Shown here: positions 39,722 to 47,655 of the stretch, piece by piece
Numbering within the stretch: the first letter of the stretch is position 1
Layout of the letters: every line of letters begins with the position of its first letter
Origin: Pseudomonas tensinigenes
GTDB lineage: Bacteria > Pseudomonadota > Gammaproteobacteria > Pseudomonadales > Pseudomonadaceae
DNA length: 64,000 nt
Assembly: GCF_014268445.2 (NCBI RefSeq)
Contig: NZ_CP077089.1
Span: 6,083,001 to 6,147,000 of the forward strand
Direction: 5' to 3'
Made by a program: the position numbers and the translations under genes
Notes under the pieces: model-generated
Database searches by the model: none
The model's input: only the letters and a program-made list of their open reading frames with translations
What the model was told of the DNA's origin: nothing

Positions 39722-40820
39722 AGGATTTGACCGTTACGTATTTGAGGAGAAATTCACTGTTTTCGGCCGGCCCGCGATAGACCTCGATGGCGTCCGCCGG
39801 CAGCGGCTGATCGATGTAGGTTTCTACCGACGACACGCGGATCGCGCGCATCCCCGGATCATTGACGAAACTTTGTAGCGCTGCCACTTCGGCGCTGCTG
39901 GCACCGCCCATGCGCCAGGATTGCTCGAGCACGCCGCTGCGGTTTTTGCCGTTGCTGTCCAGGCCTTGGGCGATGTCATAGTTGCGTCGTGAGGCGTAGA
40001 AACGCGGGTAAGCCTCATCGGCGGCGCGGTCGAAAATCTGCGCCTGTTCGATGGCCAGTCGCACATCATCCGCCAGATCCAGCGCCAGCAGATCGTCATA
40101 GCTGCCCTGCACCACCAACAGGTTCGAGCCGCCGTACACGTCTTCGCCGAGGGCATCCTTGGTCAAGTATTGATCACCGCAGTAGCTCAACACTTTGTCG
40201 CCGATGAATGACTGGCCGACGCTGTGGGTAATGACGTCGCTCAGGTCCTGCTCCAGCACCATCCCTTCGCTGAATTGTTTTTCAATGCCGGGGCGGGTAA
40301 GGATTTCGTCGAAAGCATCGAGGCTGTTGATCACTTCCTGCCCGCGACCGGCGCAGGCGTGAACCGGCTTCAAGCGGATCGGGCCGTTGTACAGCAAGTG
40401 CTCGGCAGCAGGCCGCGCATCGTCCAGCGCGAACACACTGAGACCGTCGAGTACCACGTTACGCACGCGCTCGGAAAACAATGGCGACCAGCCTTGCGGC
40501 GCATGAGCCAGATGACTGCGCAAACCGTGACTGATGGCTTTGGTGCAGATGAAGTCATGTTCGACAAAGCCGCCCCACAGATCACCCGGGCCGCTTATAC
40601 CGAGTTCATGCGCGCGGGCGGTTCCGACAATGGTTTGCGTCGGCAGCAGATACAGTTCACGGCCGCGGTGTTTGTCCGGGTCGTAGCTGCCGCCGAACTT
40701 GCATCCGAGAATCTGCGCCAGACATCGCGCCAGGGCCTTGTTGGTCTGTACTTCATGTTGGGGTGCATCGGCGCGCACCGAGTGGGCGACAACGATTTTC
40801 CTGCGGGGTGTCGGGGTCAT
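39711..40820 (-). CDS. DUF3182 family protein, ATP-grasp-like
   Basis: 369 residues from the ATG at 40820, preferred over 40835 because GAAGGGGA lies just upstream. Recognised as DUF3182 from KIVVAHSVRADAPQHEVQTN and FVEHDFICTKAISHGL. The central IRLKPVHACAGRGQEVI resembles the ATP-binding lysine and glycine loop of ATP-grasp ligases, and LEQDLSDVITHSVGQ continues that fold. I infer a ligase or carboxylate-phosphate-forming enzyme of unknown substrate. It is coupled to the alpha/beta hydrolase gene downstream (11-nt overlap). Confidence 0.8.
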   Translation of the reverse strand: MTPTPRRKIVVAHSVRADAPQHEVQTNKALARCLAQILGCKFGGSYDPDKHRGRELYLLPTQTIVGTARAHELGISGPGDLWGGFVEHDFICTKAISHGLRSHLAHAPQGWSPLFSERVRNVVLDGLSVFALDDARPAAEHLLYNGPIRLKPVHACAGRGQEVINSLDAFDEILTRPGIEKQFSEGMVLEQDLSDVITHSVGQSFIGDKVLSYCGDQYLTKDALGEDVYGGSNLLVVQGSYDDLLALDLADDVRLAIEQAQIFDRAADEAYPRFYASRRNYDIAQGLDSNGKNRSGVLEQSWRMGGASSAEVAALQSFVNDPGMRAIRVSSVETYIDQPLPADAIEVYRGPAENSEFLLKYVTVKSYDG

Positions 40821-41011
40821 GCGTTCCCCTTCCATCGGTTCGATGACTGTAGCGATGATAGGTGCAGAGATCAGGCCAACGGCCGCTCTACGAAAATCCT
40901 AGAGCAATCAGAAACTTGCCGAAAACGTACTGGCACCACGCCTGTTTCAATCTGCACGAACGCGTGCAAAACCCCGGCAAATTGCACGATCTAAAGTCCT
41001 ATGGAGTTCGA
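40821..41011. other. Intergenic region upstream of the DUF3182 gene
   Basis: Should carry the promoter of the DUF3182-hydrolase unit. A small dyad (TGCACG, 4 nt, CGTGCA at 40953-40968) is visible. No recognisable sigma-54 or AlgU promoter and no small gene. Confidence 0.4.
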
Positions 41012-41100
41012 TGTGGGAGCGAGCCTGCTCGCGAAGGCGTCGTGTCAGCGGACAGCAATTTCGCAGATCCACCGCTTTCGCGAGCAGGCTCGCTCCCACA
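41012..41100. repeat. REP doublet downstream of the GlxA-type regulator gene
   Basis: Forward copy 41012-41035 and inverted copy 41077-41100, abutting the stop of the regulator gene at 41101. Confidence 0.92.
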
Positions 41101-42102
41101 TTAGATATTCGTCGACTTCGGGTTTGGGGTCACCCCAAACCGCGCCCGATAATCACTCGGCGCCAGCCCGGTGATTTTCCTGAAAATCGCGCGAAACGCG
41201 CCCGGATCCTGATAGCCCACCGTCCACGCAATATGATCAATCGTGCCATTGCTGAACTCGAGCATCTCCCGCGCCTTGCCCACCCGCAGATGCTGGCAGT
41301 ACTCAGTCGGTTTCAACCCGGTTGCCGCACGAAACCGGCGCAGAAATGTGCGTTCCTCCAGCCCCGCCCGCTCCGCCATCGCAGTCAAGGAAACATCCGT
41401 CGCACCGGTGCTTTGCAACCAGTGCTGAACCTTGAGAATCGCCGCATCGCCATGCCCGAGAATCGGCGCGAAATTACTGCCGCACTCACTGGCGCTGTCA
41501 CTGTGCTCTATCACCAGAAATCGCGCGGTGCCGGTGGCAATGCTCGGCCCGAGCAACCTGTCGACCAGACGTAATCCCAGTTCCGACCACGCCATCAATC
41601 CGGCCGTGGTGATCAAGTCGCCGTCATCGACAATCGGTGTATCCGCCTTGAGTTTGATCTTCGGATAACGCTCGGCAAAGGCCTTGGCCGACGTCCAGTG
41701 GGTAGTGGCGCTACGGCCGTCGAGCAGACCGCTTTCAGCCAACATCAGCGAGCCTACGCAAACCCCGCCCAGCGTCGCCCCGTTGGCATGTTGATCGCGT
41801 AACCATTGCATCAGGCTGGCCGGTGCTTGCGCCGCCGAGAACCCGCCGATCGATGGCGGAATCAGCACCGCCAGCAAAGCGCTGTCGTCACCCGCATGAC
41901 TGGCGTAAGTGCGCGTTGGCGGCTGATCACCTTCGACCTGCCAGTGACTGACCCGCAGCACCGGCAACTGCGCGGCCTGATGTTCGGCAGCAATCCGGTT
42001 GGCCACCGCGAACAGATCGGTCAGGCCATGCACCGCTGCCATCTGCGCGCCGGGATAGATCAGCACGCCCAGTTCAGCGATGACAGCCCTTTCTGCGCCC
42101 AT
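41101..42102 (-). CDS. GlxA-family AraC-type transcriptional regulator
   Basis: 333 residues from the ATG at 42102. The N-terminal half is a DJ-1/PfpI-like domain (AELGVLIYPGAQMAAVHGLTDLF; the nucleophile elbow region reads LGGVCVGSLMLAESGLL, with a cysteine), and the C-terminal 100 residues are the paired AraC helix-turn-helix (MAERAGLEERTFLRRFRAATG and IAWTVGYQDPGAFRAIFRKITG). Such regulators often sense amides or amines and control adjacent catabolic genes. The divergent cysteine hydrolase gene, 101 nt away, is the obvious target. Confidence 0.9.
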   Translation of the reverse strand: MGAERAVIAELGVLIYPGAQMAAVHGLTDLFAVANRIAAEHQAAQLPVLRVSHWQVEGDQPPTRTYASHAGDDSALLAVLIPPSIGGFSAAQAPASLMQWLRDQHANGATLGGVCVGSLMLAESGLLDGRSATTHWTSAKAFAERYPKIKLKADTPIVDDGDLITTAGLMAWSELGLRLVDRLLGPSIATGTARFLVIEHSDSASECGSNFAPILGHGDAAILKVQHWLQSTGATDVSLTAMAERAGLEERTFLRRFRAATGLKPTEYCQHLRVGKAREMLEFSNGTIDHIAWTVGYQDPGAFRAIFRKITGLAPSDYRARFGVTPNPKSTNI

Positions 42103-42203
42103 TGTCAGTTTTCCCCTGTCTATTGTCGGTGCGGCCAATCCTCGAAGCGCTGAACAAGGCCAATACTGAAGCCACTTCCAGCCAACACATCGAGGACACA
42201 CCC

Positions 42204-42758
42204 ATGGCCAAGCAAGCGCTCATCGTAGTCGATATCCAGAACGACTACTTCCCCCAAGGCAAGTGGCCGCTGGCCGATGCCGATGCCGCTGCCGACAACG
42301 CCGCCCGGCTGATCGCCGCGTTCCGCGAGGCCGGCGATTCGGTAATACACATTCGCCACGAATTCACCTCAGCGGACGCGCCGTTTTTCACCCCGGGCTC
42401 GGACGGCGCCAAGTTGCACCCGAAAGTGCTCAATCGCGCCGATGAACCGGTGGTGCTCAAGCACTTCGTCAACTCGTTCCGCGAAACCGAACTGCAAGCG
42501 ATACTCGACGCACAAGGCGTCAAGGAACTGGTGGTGGTCGGCAGCATGAGCCACATGTGCGTTGACGGCATTACCCGGGCGGCGGCAGATCTGGGTTACA
42601 CCGTCACGGTGATTCACGACGCTTGCGCCAGCCGTGACCTGGAATTCAATGGGCTTACGGTGCCAGCGGCCCACGTCCACGCTGCTTTCATGTCGGCGCT
42701 CGGTTTCGCCTACGCCAGCGTGGTATCCACTGATCAATTCCTCACCGCCCAGCACTAA
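42204..42758 (+). CDS. Isochorismatase-like cysteine hydrolase
   Basis: 184 residues from the ATG at 42204; longer in-frame readings lack the family start. The catalytic triad is present: D10 in LIVVDIQNDYF, K86 in VVLKHFVNSF, and C119 in GSMSHMCVDGITRAAADLGY (the cis-peptide bond precedes it). The family includes nicotinamidases and other amidases; the head-group specificity is not clear from sequence. Divergent from the GlxA-type regulator, which probably controls it. Ends in a good terminator. Confidence 0.88.
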   Translation: MAKQALIVVDIQNDYFPQGKWPLADADAAADNAARLIAAFREAGDSVIHIRHEFTSADAPFFTPGSDGAKLHPKVLNRADEPVVLKHFVNSFRETELQAILDAQGVKELVVVGSMSHMCVDGITRAAADLGYTVTVIHDACASRDLEFNGLTVPAAHVHAAFMSALGFAYASVVSTDQFLTAQH

Positions 42759-42780
42759 GCCATATTCTGCAAAAACACCA

Positions 42781-42806
42781 GGCCCGCCTTGCCGCGGGTC
42801 TTTTTT
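42781..42806 (+). terminator. Intrinsic terminator after the cysteine hydrolase gene
   Basis: GGCCCGC (42781-42787), 6-nt loop, GCGGGTC (42794-42800; one G-T pair), then six Ts. It separates the hydrolase gene from the yjf operon. Confidence 0.88.
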
Positions 42807-42821
42807 CGCCTGTCATAAAAA

Positions 42822-42881
42822 TCTCACGCGTGAGCCATTGATGGCACTTTGAATTGGTTGTAGTGTGGCTCACGCGTGAGA
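42822..42881. promoter_or_regulatory. Paired palindromes CTCACGCGTGAG upstream of yjfI
   Basis: TCTCACGCGTGAGCCA at 42822-42837 and its exact reverse complement TGGCTCACGCGTGAGA at 42866-42881. Each half contains the perfect 12-bp palindrome CTCACGCGTGAG (42823-42834, 42869-42880), centres 46 bp apart, the second ending 23 nt before the yjfI ATG. Two identical symmetric sites flanking a likely promoter look like a looping or cooperative operator for a dimeric repressor. The regulator is unknown. Confidence 0.75.
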
Positions 42882-42903
42882 TGTCCATAACCGAGCCATT
42901 GCC

Positions 42904-43572
42904 ATGAAAAGCCGTTCCCCCACCGCGAAATCAGAAAGCCCCAAGGGAGAGCGTGCGAAAGCGTCCACGAAAAAACCGTCGAGCTTCTATATGAAGCAGA
43001 TGCGCGCGGGCCTGGCCGCTGCCGGTTATGTGAAACACGAAACTTGGGTGCTTCCCGAAAACCGAAGCTTGCTCAAGCAAATGGAGCAACAGCTACGCCA
43101 ACCGATTCTGGCTGGCTCTTTCATGTCGGAGAATTACATGAGCGCAGGCAACAACTGGACCATCGATAGCCTCTTCAACGCCCTCAAGGCCCTGGACGAG
43201 GTGGCTTCGCAAGAGATCACGCTGTCGCTGATCCAGAGCTCCGAACCCAGCATCAAGCTGGAAATGAACGAATTCGGCGGTCTGCCGATTCACATCGCCC
43301 TGGCCGGCCAGCAGATCATCGTCGACACCGTGCTGGTGGACATCGATTCGATCTCGGACGTAGCGGCCTTCAACGACGCCGTGTTGCGCAGCCGGGAAAT
43401 GTTCCCGCTGTCGTCTATCGGTATCGAGTCGATGCCGAACGGGCAGACCGTTTACAACATGTTTGGCGCCCTCAGCGCCGACTCGAGCCTGACCAACGTC
43501 GTCACCGAGGTGAAAACTCTGGTCGACAACGTGCAGCGCGCGAGTGAAGCCTTCGAACACTTCTTCAAGTAA
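42904..43572 (+). CDS. yjfI: YjfI-family protein (DUF2170)
   Basis: 222 residues. A basic, Ser/Lys-rich N-terminal tail (about 1-30), then a DUF2170 domain: MKQMRAGLAAAGYVKHETWVL, ENRSLLKQMEQQLR, GGLPIHIALAGQQIIVDTVL and LSSIGIESMPNGQTVYNMFG. No signal or membrane helix, so cytoplasmic. The order yjfI-yjfJ-yjfK-yjfL-yjfM-yjfC is that of E. coli, and this is the first gene after the paired palindromes. It overlaps nothing but lies 17 nt before yjfJ. Function unknown; it probably belongs to a PspA-like membrane-maintenance complex. Confidence 0.87.
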   Translation: MKSRSPTAKSESPKGERAKASTKKPSSFYMKQMRAGLAAAGYVKHETWVLPENRSLLKQMEQQLRQPILAGSFMSENYMSAGNNWTIDSLFNALKALDEVASQEITLSLIQSSEPSIKLEMNEFGGLPIHIALAGQQIIVDTVLVDIDSISDVAAFNDAVLRSREMFPLSSIGIESMPNGQTVYNMFGALSADSSLTNVVTEVKTLVDNVQRASEAFEHFFK

Positions 43573-43589
43573 TCAACAGGGAATATCCA

Positions 43590-44288
43590 ATGACTCAGTC
43601 CATCTGGAGCAAGTTGTTCACCGCACTGCGCGGCGGCGCCAATGAAGTTGGCGAAGCGATCGCCGACCAACAGGCCCTGCGCATCCTCGATCAGGAAATC
43701 CGCGACGCCGACAGTGCGCTGTCGAACGCTCGTCGCGAACTGGTCACCATCATGGCCAAACACAAACTGGCTGCCGACCGCGTGAGCGAGTACGACGCCA
43801 AGATCAAGGATCTGGAAGCCAAAGCGGTCTCGGCGCTGAACGCCGGCCGTGAAGACCTGGCGCTGGAAGTGGCCGAAGCGATTTCGACCCTGACCAACGA
43901 GCTGGATGTTGAGAAAAAGCAGAGCGACGAATTCGGCACCTACGCCGAAAACATGCGCAAAGACATCAGCAAGGCCGAGTCGCGTATCAAGAGCCTGCGC
44001 CAGCAAGTGGACATGGCCAAGGCCCGCGAAAGCGTGCAGAAAGCCCAGGTCAGCGCCTCCATCGCCAGTGGTGGCGCCAATGGCAAACTGGAAACCGCTG
44101 TCGGCACGTTGAACCGCCTGCAAGCCAAGCAGCAGCAACGCGCGGCTGAACTCAGCGCTGCGGACGAGCTGGCTGACGCGTCGACCGGCAACGACCTGGA
44201 ACGCAAACTGCGCGACGCCGGCATCACGCCGAACGAAGGCAGCGCCAATGCGATTCTTGAGCGCCTGAAGCAAAAGTCCGCTCAGTAA
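43590..44288 (+). CDS. yjfJ: PspA/IM30-family protein YjfJ
   Basis: 232 residues, almost entirely helical coiled coil, as in PspA/Vipp1/IM30 (ESCRT-III-like membrane remodelling proteins). Signature pieces: MTQSIWSKLFTALRGGANEV at the amphipathic membrane-binding start, DADSALSNARRELVTIMA, and KAESRIKSLRQQVDMAKARESV. It likely assembles on the inner membrane under envelope stress. Neighbours on both sides are the yjf genes. A REP doublet lies between it and yjfK. Confidence 0.9.
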   Translation: MTQSIWSKLFTALRGGANEVGEAIADQQALRILDQEIRDADSALSNARRELVTIMAKHKLAADRVSEYDAKIKDLEAKAVSALNAGREDLALEVAEAISTLTNELDVEKKQSDEFGTYAENMRKDISKAESRIKSLRQQVDMAKARESVQKAQVSASIASGGANGKLETAVGTLNRLQAKQQQRAAELSAADELADASTGNDLERKLRDAGITPNEGSANAILERLKQKSAQ

Positions 44289-44304
44289 GCATTTGCACAA
44301 AACC

Positions 44305-44393
44305 TGTGGGAGCGAGCCTGCTCGCGAAGACGGAATATCAGTCGGCATATGAGTCAGCTGACATGACGCTTTCGCGAGCAGGCTCGCTCCCAC
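44305..44393. repeat. REP doublet inside the yjf operon
   Basis: Forward copy 44305-44328 and inverted copy 44371-44393 between yjfJ and yjfK. It splits the operon and may make yjfI-yjfJ message outlive or exceed yjfK-yjfC. Confidence 0.92.
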
Positions 44394-44486
44394 GTGGTTT
44401 GTGGCGTGTTGTTGATCGCTCAGCCCGGTACACTAGCCACGCTTTTTCGCCGACGAACACCTCCACCCGCTTCAAGGAACGTACCC

Positions 44487-45137
44487 ATGGGATGGTTTAA
44501 AGACTTGCTGGGCACCAGCAACTGGCAGACCGCTGCGCCAACACCGACCGTTGCCAGTGGCCCACTTGGCATGGCTCAGGGCAAGGCCGTCAGGTTCGAT
44601 ACAACCCTGGCGCTGCTGCTCGATGGCTCGACCACGGTGCGCGTGCCCTTCGATCAGGCGATCTGGAGCCACGGCTGGGTCGACCTCGGCCAGTCCAACA
44701 AACTGCACCGCTATTACATGAACGACGAGGATTTTTGGCTACAGATTCACGTTACTGGTGAAGATCAGATCGAATCGGTCACCCTGTTCAATTACCTCAG
44801 TTACGTGACCGTCAACAGTGACGCCGAACTGCAGCGCCTCGCCGGCCCCGACAGCCAGATCGGCCTGCCCGCCTACAGCCACGACGGTGTCGAATACACC
44901 CGCGAGTGGGGCACCGAACGAGGCCAGACCGAACTCGTGCCGATGACCGAGCAAGTGGTCAATCCGGACGAGAGCTACACCATCGAACATCACTCAATGC
45001 TTTATGCGCGCGAGACCGGCCTGACCGATCGCCGCGAATTGCTGCTGTTCTCCGTCGAACAGGACGAAGAAGGCACCGTCAGCCTGAGCACCTCGCTGGG
45101 CATTTCGCTGTACACGACAGATCTGAGCACCATTTAA
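44487..45137 (+). CDS. yjfK: YjfK-family protein (DUF2491)
   Basis: 216 residues from the ATG at 44487 (AAGGAAC upstream); a longer in-frame reading adds 31 residues of doubtful sequence. DUF2491 features: MGWFKDLLGTSNWQ, PFDQAIWSHGWVDLGQSNKL, DEDFWLQIHVTGE and REWGTERGQTELVPM. Predicted cytoplasmic or membrane-associated, mostly beta. In E. coli it belongs to the same six-gene set. Role unknown. Confidence 0.87.
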   Translation: MGWFKDLLGTSNWQTAAPTPTVASGPLGMAQGKAVRFDTTLALLLDGSTTVRVPFDQAIWSHGWVDLGQSNKLHRYYMNDEDFWLQIHVTGEDQIESVTLFNYLSYVTVNSDAELQRLAGPDSQIGLPAYSHDGVEYTREWGTERGQTELVPMTEQVVNPDESYTIEHHSMLYARETGLTDRRELLLFSVEQDEEGTVSLSTSLGISLYTTDLSTI

Positions 45138-45152
45138 AAAAGGAAGTTTTTC

Positions 45153-45578
45153 ATGCTGGAAATGCTGGCCGTTTCGCTGAACAAAACCGCGCTGGTCGGT
45201 TTCGTCGTCTACCTCATCGGCGCCGTTCTGCTGTTCATGCTGTTTCAATTCGTCTACACGCGCATCACGCCGCACAAGGAATTCGAGCTGATCCGCTCCG
45301 GCAACATCGCCGCCGCCATCGCCCTGTCCGGCGCGATCATCGGCTTCGCGATTCCGGCCAGTAACGTGATTGCGTTTTCGGTCAACGTCCTCGACTTTGT
45401 GCTGTGGGCAGTGATTGCCGCCGTCGTGCAACTGTTCGCGTTCCTCGCCACGGGCCTGGTGCTCAAAGGCACTTCGCAGCGTATCGCCAACGGTGAAATC
45501 GCTTCCGGCATCTATGTCGCGGCGGTCGCGATCAGCGTCGGCATGCTCAACGCCGCGTGCATGACACCGTCCAACTGA
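45153..45578 (+). CDS. yjfL: DUF350 inner-membrane protein YjfL
   Basis: 141 residues with about four membrane helices (residues 11-33, 45-68, 75-100 and 115-135). The DUF350 repeat is visible in FVVYLIGAVLLFMLFQFVYTRITPHKEFELIRSGN-type and AAIALSGAIIGFAIPASN. AAGGAAG precedes the ATG. It probably forms a small membrane partner of YjfJ and YjfM. The next gene starts 17 nt later. Confidence 0.88.
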   Translation: MLEMLAVSLNKTALVGFVVYLIGAVLLFMLFQFVYTRITPHKEFELIRSGNIAAAIALSGAIIGFAIPASNVIAFSVNVLDFVLWAVIAAVVQLFAFLATGLVLKGTSQRIANGEIASGIYVAAVAISVGMLNAACMTPSN

Positions 45579-45595
45579 TCGGCAGGAAGCCTTAG

Positions 45596-46297
45596 ATGAA
45601 ACGCAGCAAATACGTTCAGTTGTCCCTTGCCGCTTCGGTGGCCATGGCCATTTCCGGCCAGGCGACAGCCGCAGATCAACCACGCAGTTTCCAGAATGTG
45701 GAACAGTGCGTCGACGCCGAAGTGGCCGCCGATGTCTGCTCCAACGCCTACGTCGCCGCCCTGACCGAACACCGACGCATCGCCCCGGCGTACGACAACA
45801 AGGCCAAATGCGATGCGGACTTTGCCGCTGACTGGTGCCAGAAAAATTCCGACGGCCGCTTTGTGCCGAAACTCGGTGGCTTCAAAGTGCCGCAGGAAGG
45901 TGAGCCGGCGCAGAACCTCGACGCCATCGCTGATGCGCAGATGCCCGCCGGTAATGCAACGGCGCAGAATGTGCAAAGCACTTCGCACGTCTCCAGCGGC
46001 GGTGGCGGCGGCGGTGGCGGAAATGGCTGGCTGACCGGCTGGCTGATCGGCAATGCGATGAGCAACAACGCCGAACGCACGGTTTACCGCGATCGCGAAA
46101 CGCGCCAGCCGTACAACACCTCGACGCAGTACCGCAGAGCCGAAACCACGACGCGCAGCCAACCTGATTACGAGAGCAGCAAAAGCAAACCGGTCAACGT
46201 GGCGTCTTCGACCTCACGCGGCGGCTTCGGCAGCCAGTCCAGCGCGCGCAGCGGTTGGGGTGGTTGGGGCAGCAGTTCCGGTCGTTCGAGCAGCTGA
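45596..46297 (+). CDS. yjfM: DUF1190 exported protein YjfM
   Basis: 233 residues. Signal peptide 1-27 (ending QATAAD; start MKRSKYVQLSLAAS). The mature part has FQNVEQCVDAEVAADVCSNA, CDADFAADWCQKNSDGRF (paired cysteines C43, C54, C80 and C87 approximately), then a long Gly/Ser/Arg-rich low-complexity tail with a GGGGGGGGNGW run. DUF1190 proteins are periplasmic or surface-exposed. It matches the E. coli yjfM position. It lies directly before yjfC. Confidence 0.87.
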   Translation: MKRSKYVQLSLAASVAMAISGQATAADQPRSFQNVEQCVDAEVAADVCSNAYVAALTEHRRIAPAYDNKAKCDADFAADWCQKNSDGRFVPKLGGFKVPQEGEPAQNLDAIADAQMPAGNATAQNVQSTSHVSSGGGGGGGGNGWLTGWLIGNAMSNNAERTVYRDRETRQPYNTSTQYRRAETTTRSQPDYESSKSKPVNVASSTSRGGFGSQSSARSGWGGWGSSSGRSSS

Positions 46298-46299
46298 CG

Positions 46300-47457
46300 A
46301 TGAAGAAGATTCTCTGCGCCGAGCGCCCCGACTGGAAGCAGACTGCCGAAAGCCTCGGCTTCATGTTCCACACCATCGATGACGAGCCGTACTGGGACGA
46401 AAGCGCGTACTACCAGTTCACGCTCGCGCAGATCGAAAACGATCTTGAGGACCCGACCACTGAACTGCACGAGATGTGCATGGACCTGGTCGACCGCGTG
46501 GTGCACAGCGAAGAACTGCTGGATCGCCTGAGCATCCCGCCGGCGTACTACGACATGATCCGCACGTCCTGGCTGGAAGGTCATCCGCATCTGTACGGCC
46601 GCATGGACTTTTCCTACAGCGGCAACGGCCCGGCGAAACTGCTGGAGCTCAACTACGACACACCGACCAGTCTTTACGAAGCGGCGGCGTTCCAGTGGGG
46701 CTGGCTGGAACAATGCATCGAGCGCGGCACGCTGCCGCGCCATGCCGACCAGTTCAACAGCATCGACACCCAACTGCATCAGGCCTTCGCCGAGTTACAG
46801 CTGAAGCGGCCGTTCTACTTCGCCTCGATGAAAGACTCGGTCGAGGACAAGGGCACCACGGATTACCTGCGACTGATCGCCGAGAAGGTCGGCATCGAAT
46901 CGCGTCACATCGATATCGAAGACATCGGTTTGACGGCTGAAGGGCGGTTCGTCGACCTGGAAGATCGCTGGATTCCGCACCTGTTCAAGCTGCATGCCTG
47001 GGAATTCATCTTTCACGAGCCATTCGGCGCGGCGATTGCCGAGTGTGATACGCAATTTTTCGAACCGGCGTGGAAGGCGATCCTGTCGAACAAGGGTGCA
47101 CTGCCATTGCTGTGGGAGTTGCACAAAGGGCATCCGAATCTGCTGGCGGCGCATCTCGACCCAAATCCGGCCAGCGCGGTGCCCAAGGGTTGGGTACGCA
47201 AGCCGTACTTTTCCCGTGAAGGCGCGAACATTGAGTTGCAAACGGCTGACGGCCTGATCGTCAAAGAGGATGGGCCCTACACGGATGCGCCGTTTATCCT
47301 GCAGGAATTTGCGCCATTGCCGAAATTTGGTGACAGCTACACGTTGATCGGTTCCTGGGTGATTGGTGATCAGGCAGCGGGGATTGGTGTAAGGGAAGAC
47401 AACAGCCTGATCACCAAAGATTCGAGCCGGTTTCTGCCGCATCTGATCCTTGATTGA
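46300..47457 (+). CDS. yjfC: ATP-grasp ligase YjfC, glutathionylspermidine synthase-like
   Basis: 385 residues from the ATG at 46300. The C-terminal ATP-grasp domain of glutathionylspermidine synthase-type enzymes is clear: GRMDFSYSGNGPAKLLELNYD, then KGWVRKPYFSREGANIELQ and FILQEFAPLPKFGDSYTLIGS, and the N-terminal part reads LCAERPDWKQTAESLGFMFH. It lacks the amidase domain of the bifunctional E. coli Gss, so it is a pure ligase that would join a carboxylate to an amine. The acceptor in this operon is unknown. It starts 2 nt after the yjfM stop. Confidence 0.88.
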   Translation: MKKILCAERPDWKQTAESLGFMFHTIDDEPYWDESAYYQFTLAQIENDLEDPTTELHEMCMDLVDRVVHSEELLDRLSIPPAYYDMIRTSWLEGHPHLYGRMDFSYSGNGPAKLLELNYDTPTSLYEAAAFQWGWLEQCIERGTLPRHADQFNSIDTQLHQAFAELQLKRPFYFASMKDSVEDKGTTDYLRLIAEKVGIESRHIDIEDIGLTAEGRFVDLEDRWIPHLFKLHAWEFIFHEPFGAAIAECDTQFFEPAWKAILSNKGALPLLWELHKGHPNLLAAHLDPNPASAVPKGWVRKPYFSREGANIELQTADGLIVKEDGPYTDAPFILQEFAPLPKFGDSYTLIGSWVIGDQAAGIGVREDNSLITKDSSRFLPHLILD

Positions 47458-47472
47458 AACCCAAATCCCTTC

Positions 47473-47561
47473 TGTGGGAGCGAGCCTGCTCGCGAAAGCG
47501 GTGTGTCATTCAACCATTTTTTGAACTGGCCGACGCCTTCGCGAGCAGGCTCGCTCCCACA
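47473..47561. repeat. REP doublet after the yjf operon
   Basis: Forward copy 47473-47496 and inverted copy 47538-47561, just after yjfC and before the shared terminator. Confidence 0.92.
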
Positions 47562-47597
47562 GTTGATCGGGGGGATTGCAGGTTATTTGCTCCACAA

Positions 47598-47631
47598 AAA
47601 AAGGCCCGTCGTTTAAGCGACGGGCCTTTTT
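47598..47631. terminator. Bidirectional terminator between yjfC and ssb
   Basis: AAAAAGGCCCGTCG (47598-47611), a 6-nt loop, and CGACGGGCCTTTTT (47618-47631), a perfect 14-bp stem with A- and T-runs on the two sides. Serves yjfC (plus) and ssb (minus). Confidence 0.93.
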
Positions 47632-47655
47632 ATTTGCAGCGGTTACAACAGCGAA

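Noticed and set aside
40953-40968. TGCACG/CGTGCA dyad as a regulator site for the DUF3182 unit
   Set aside because: A six-base stem with a four-base loop alone is weak and not placed relative to a recognisable promoter.
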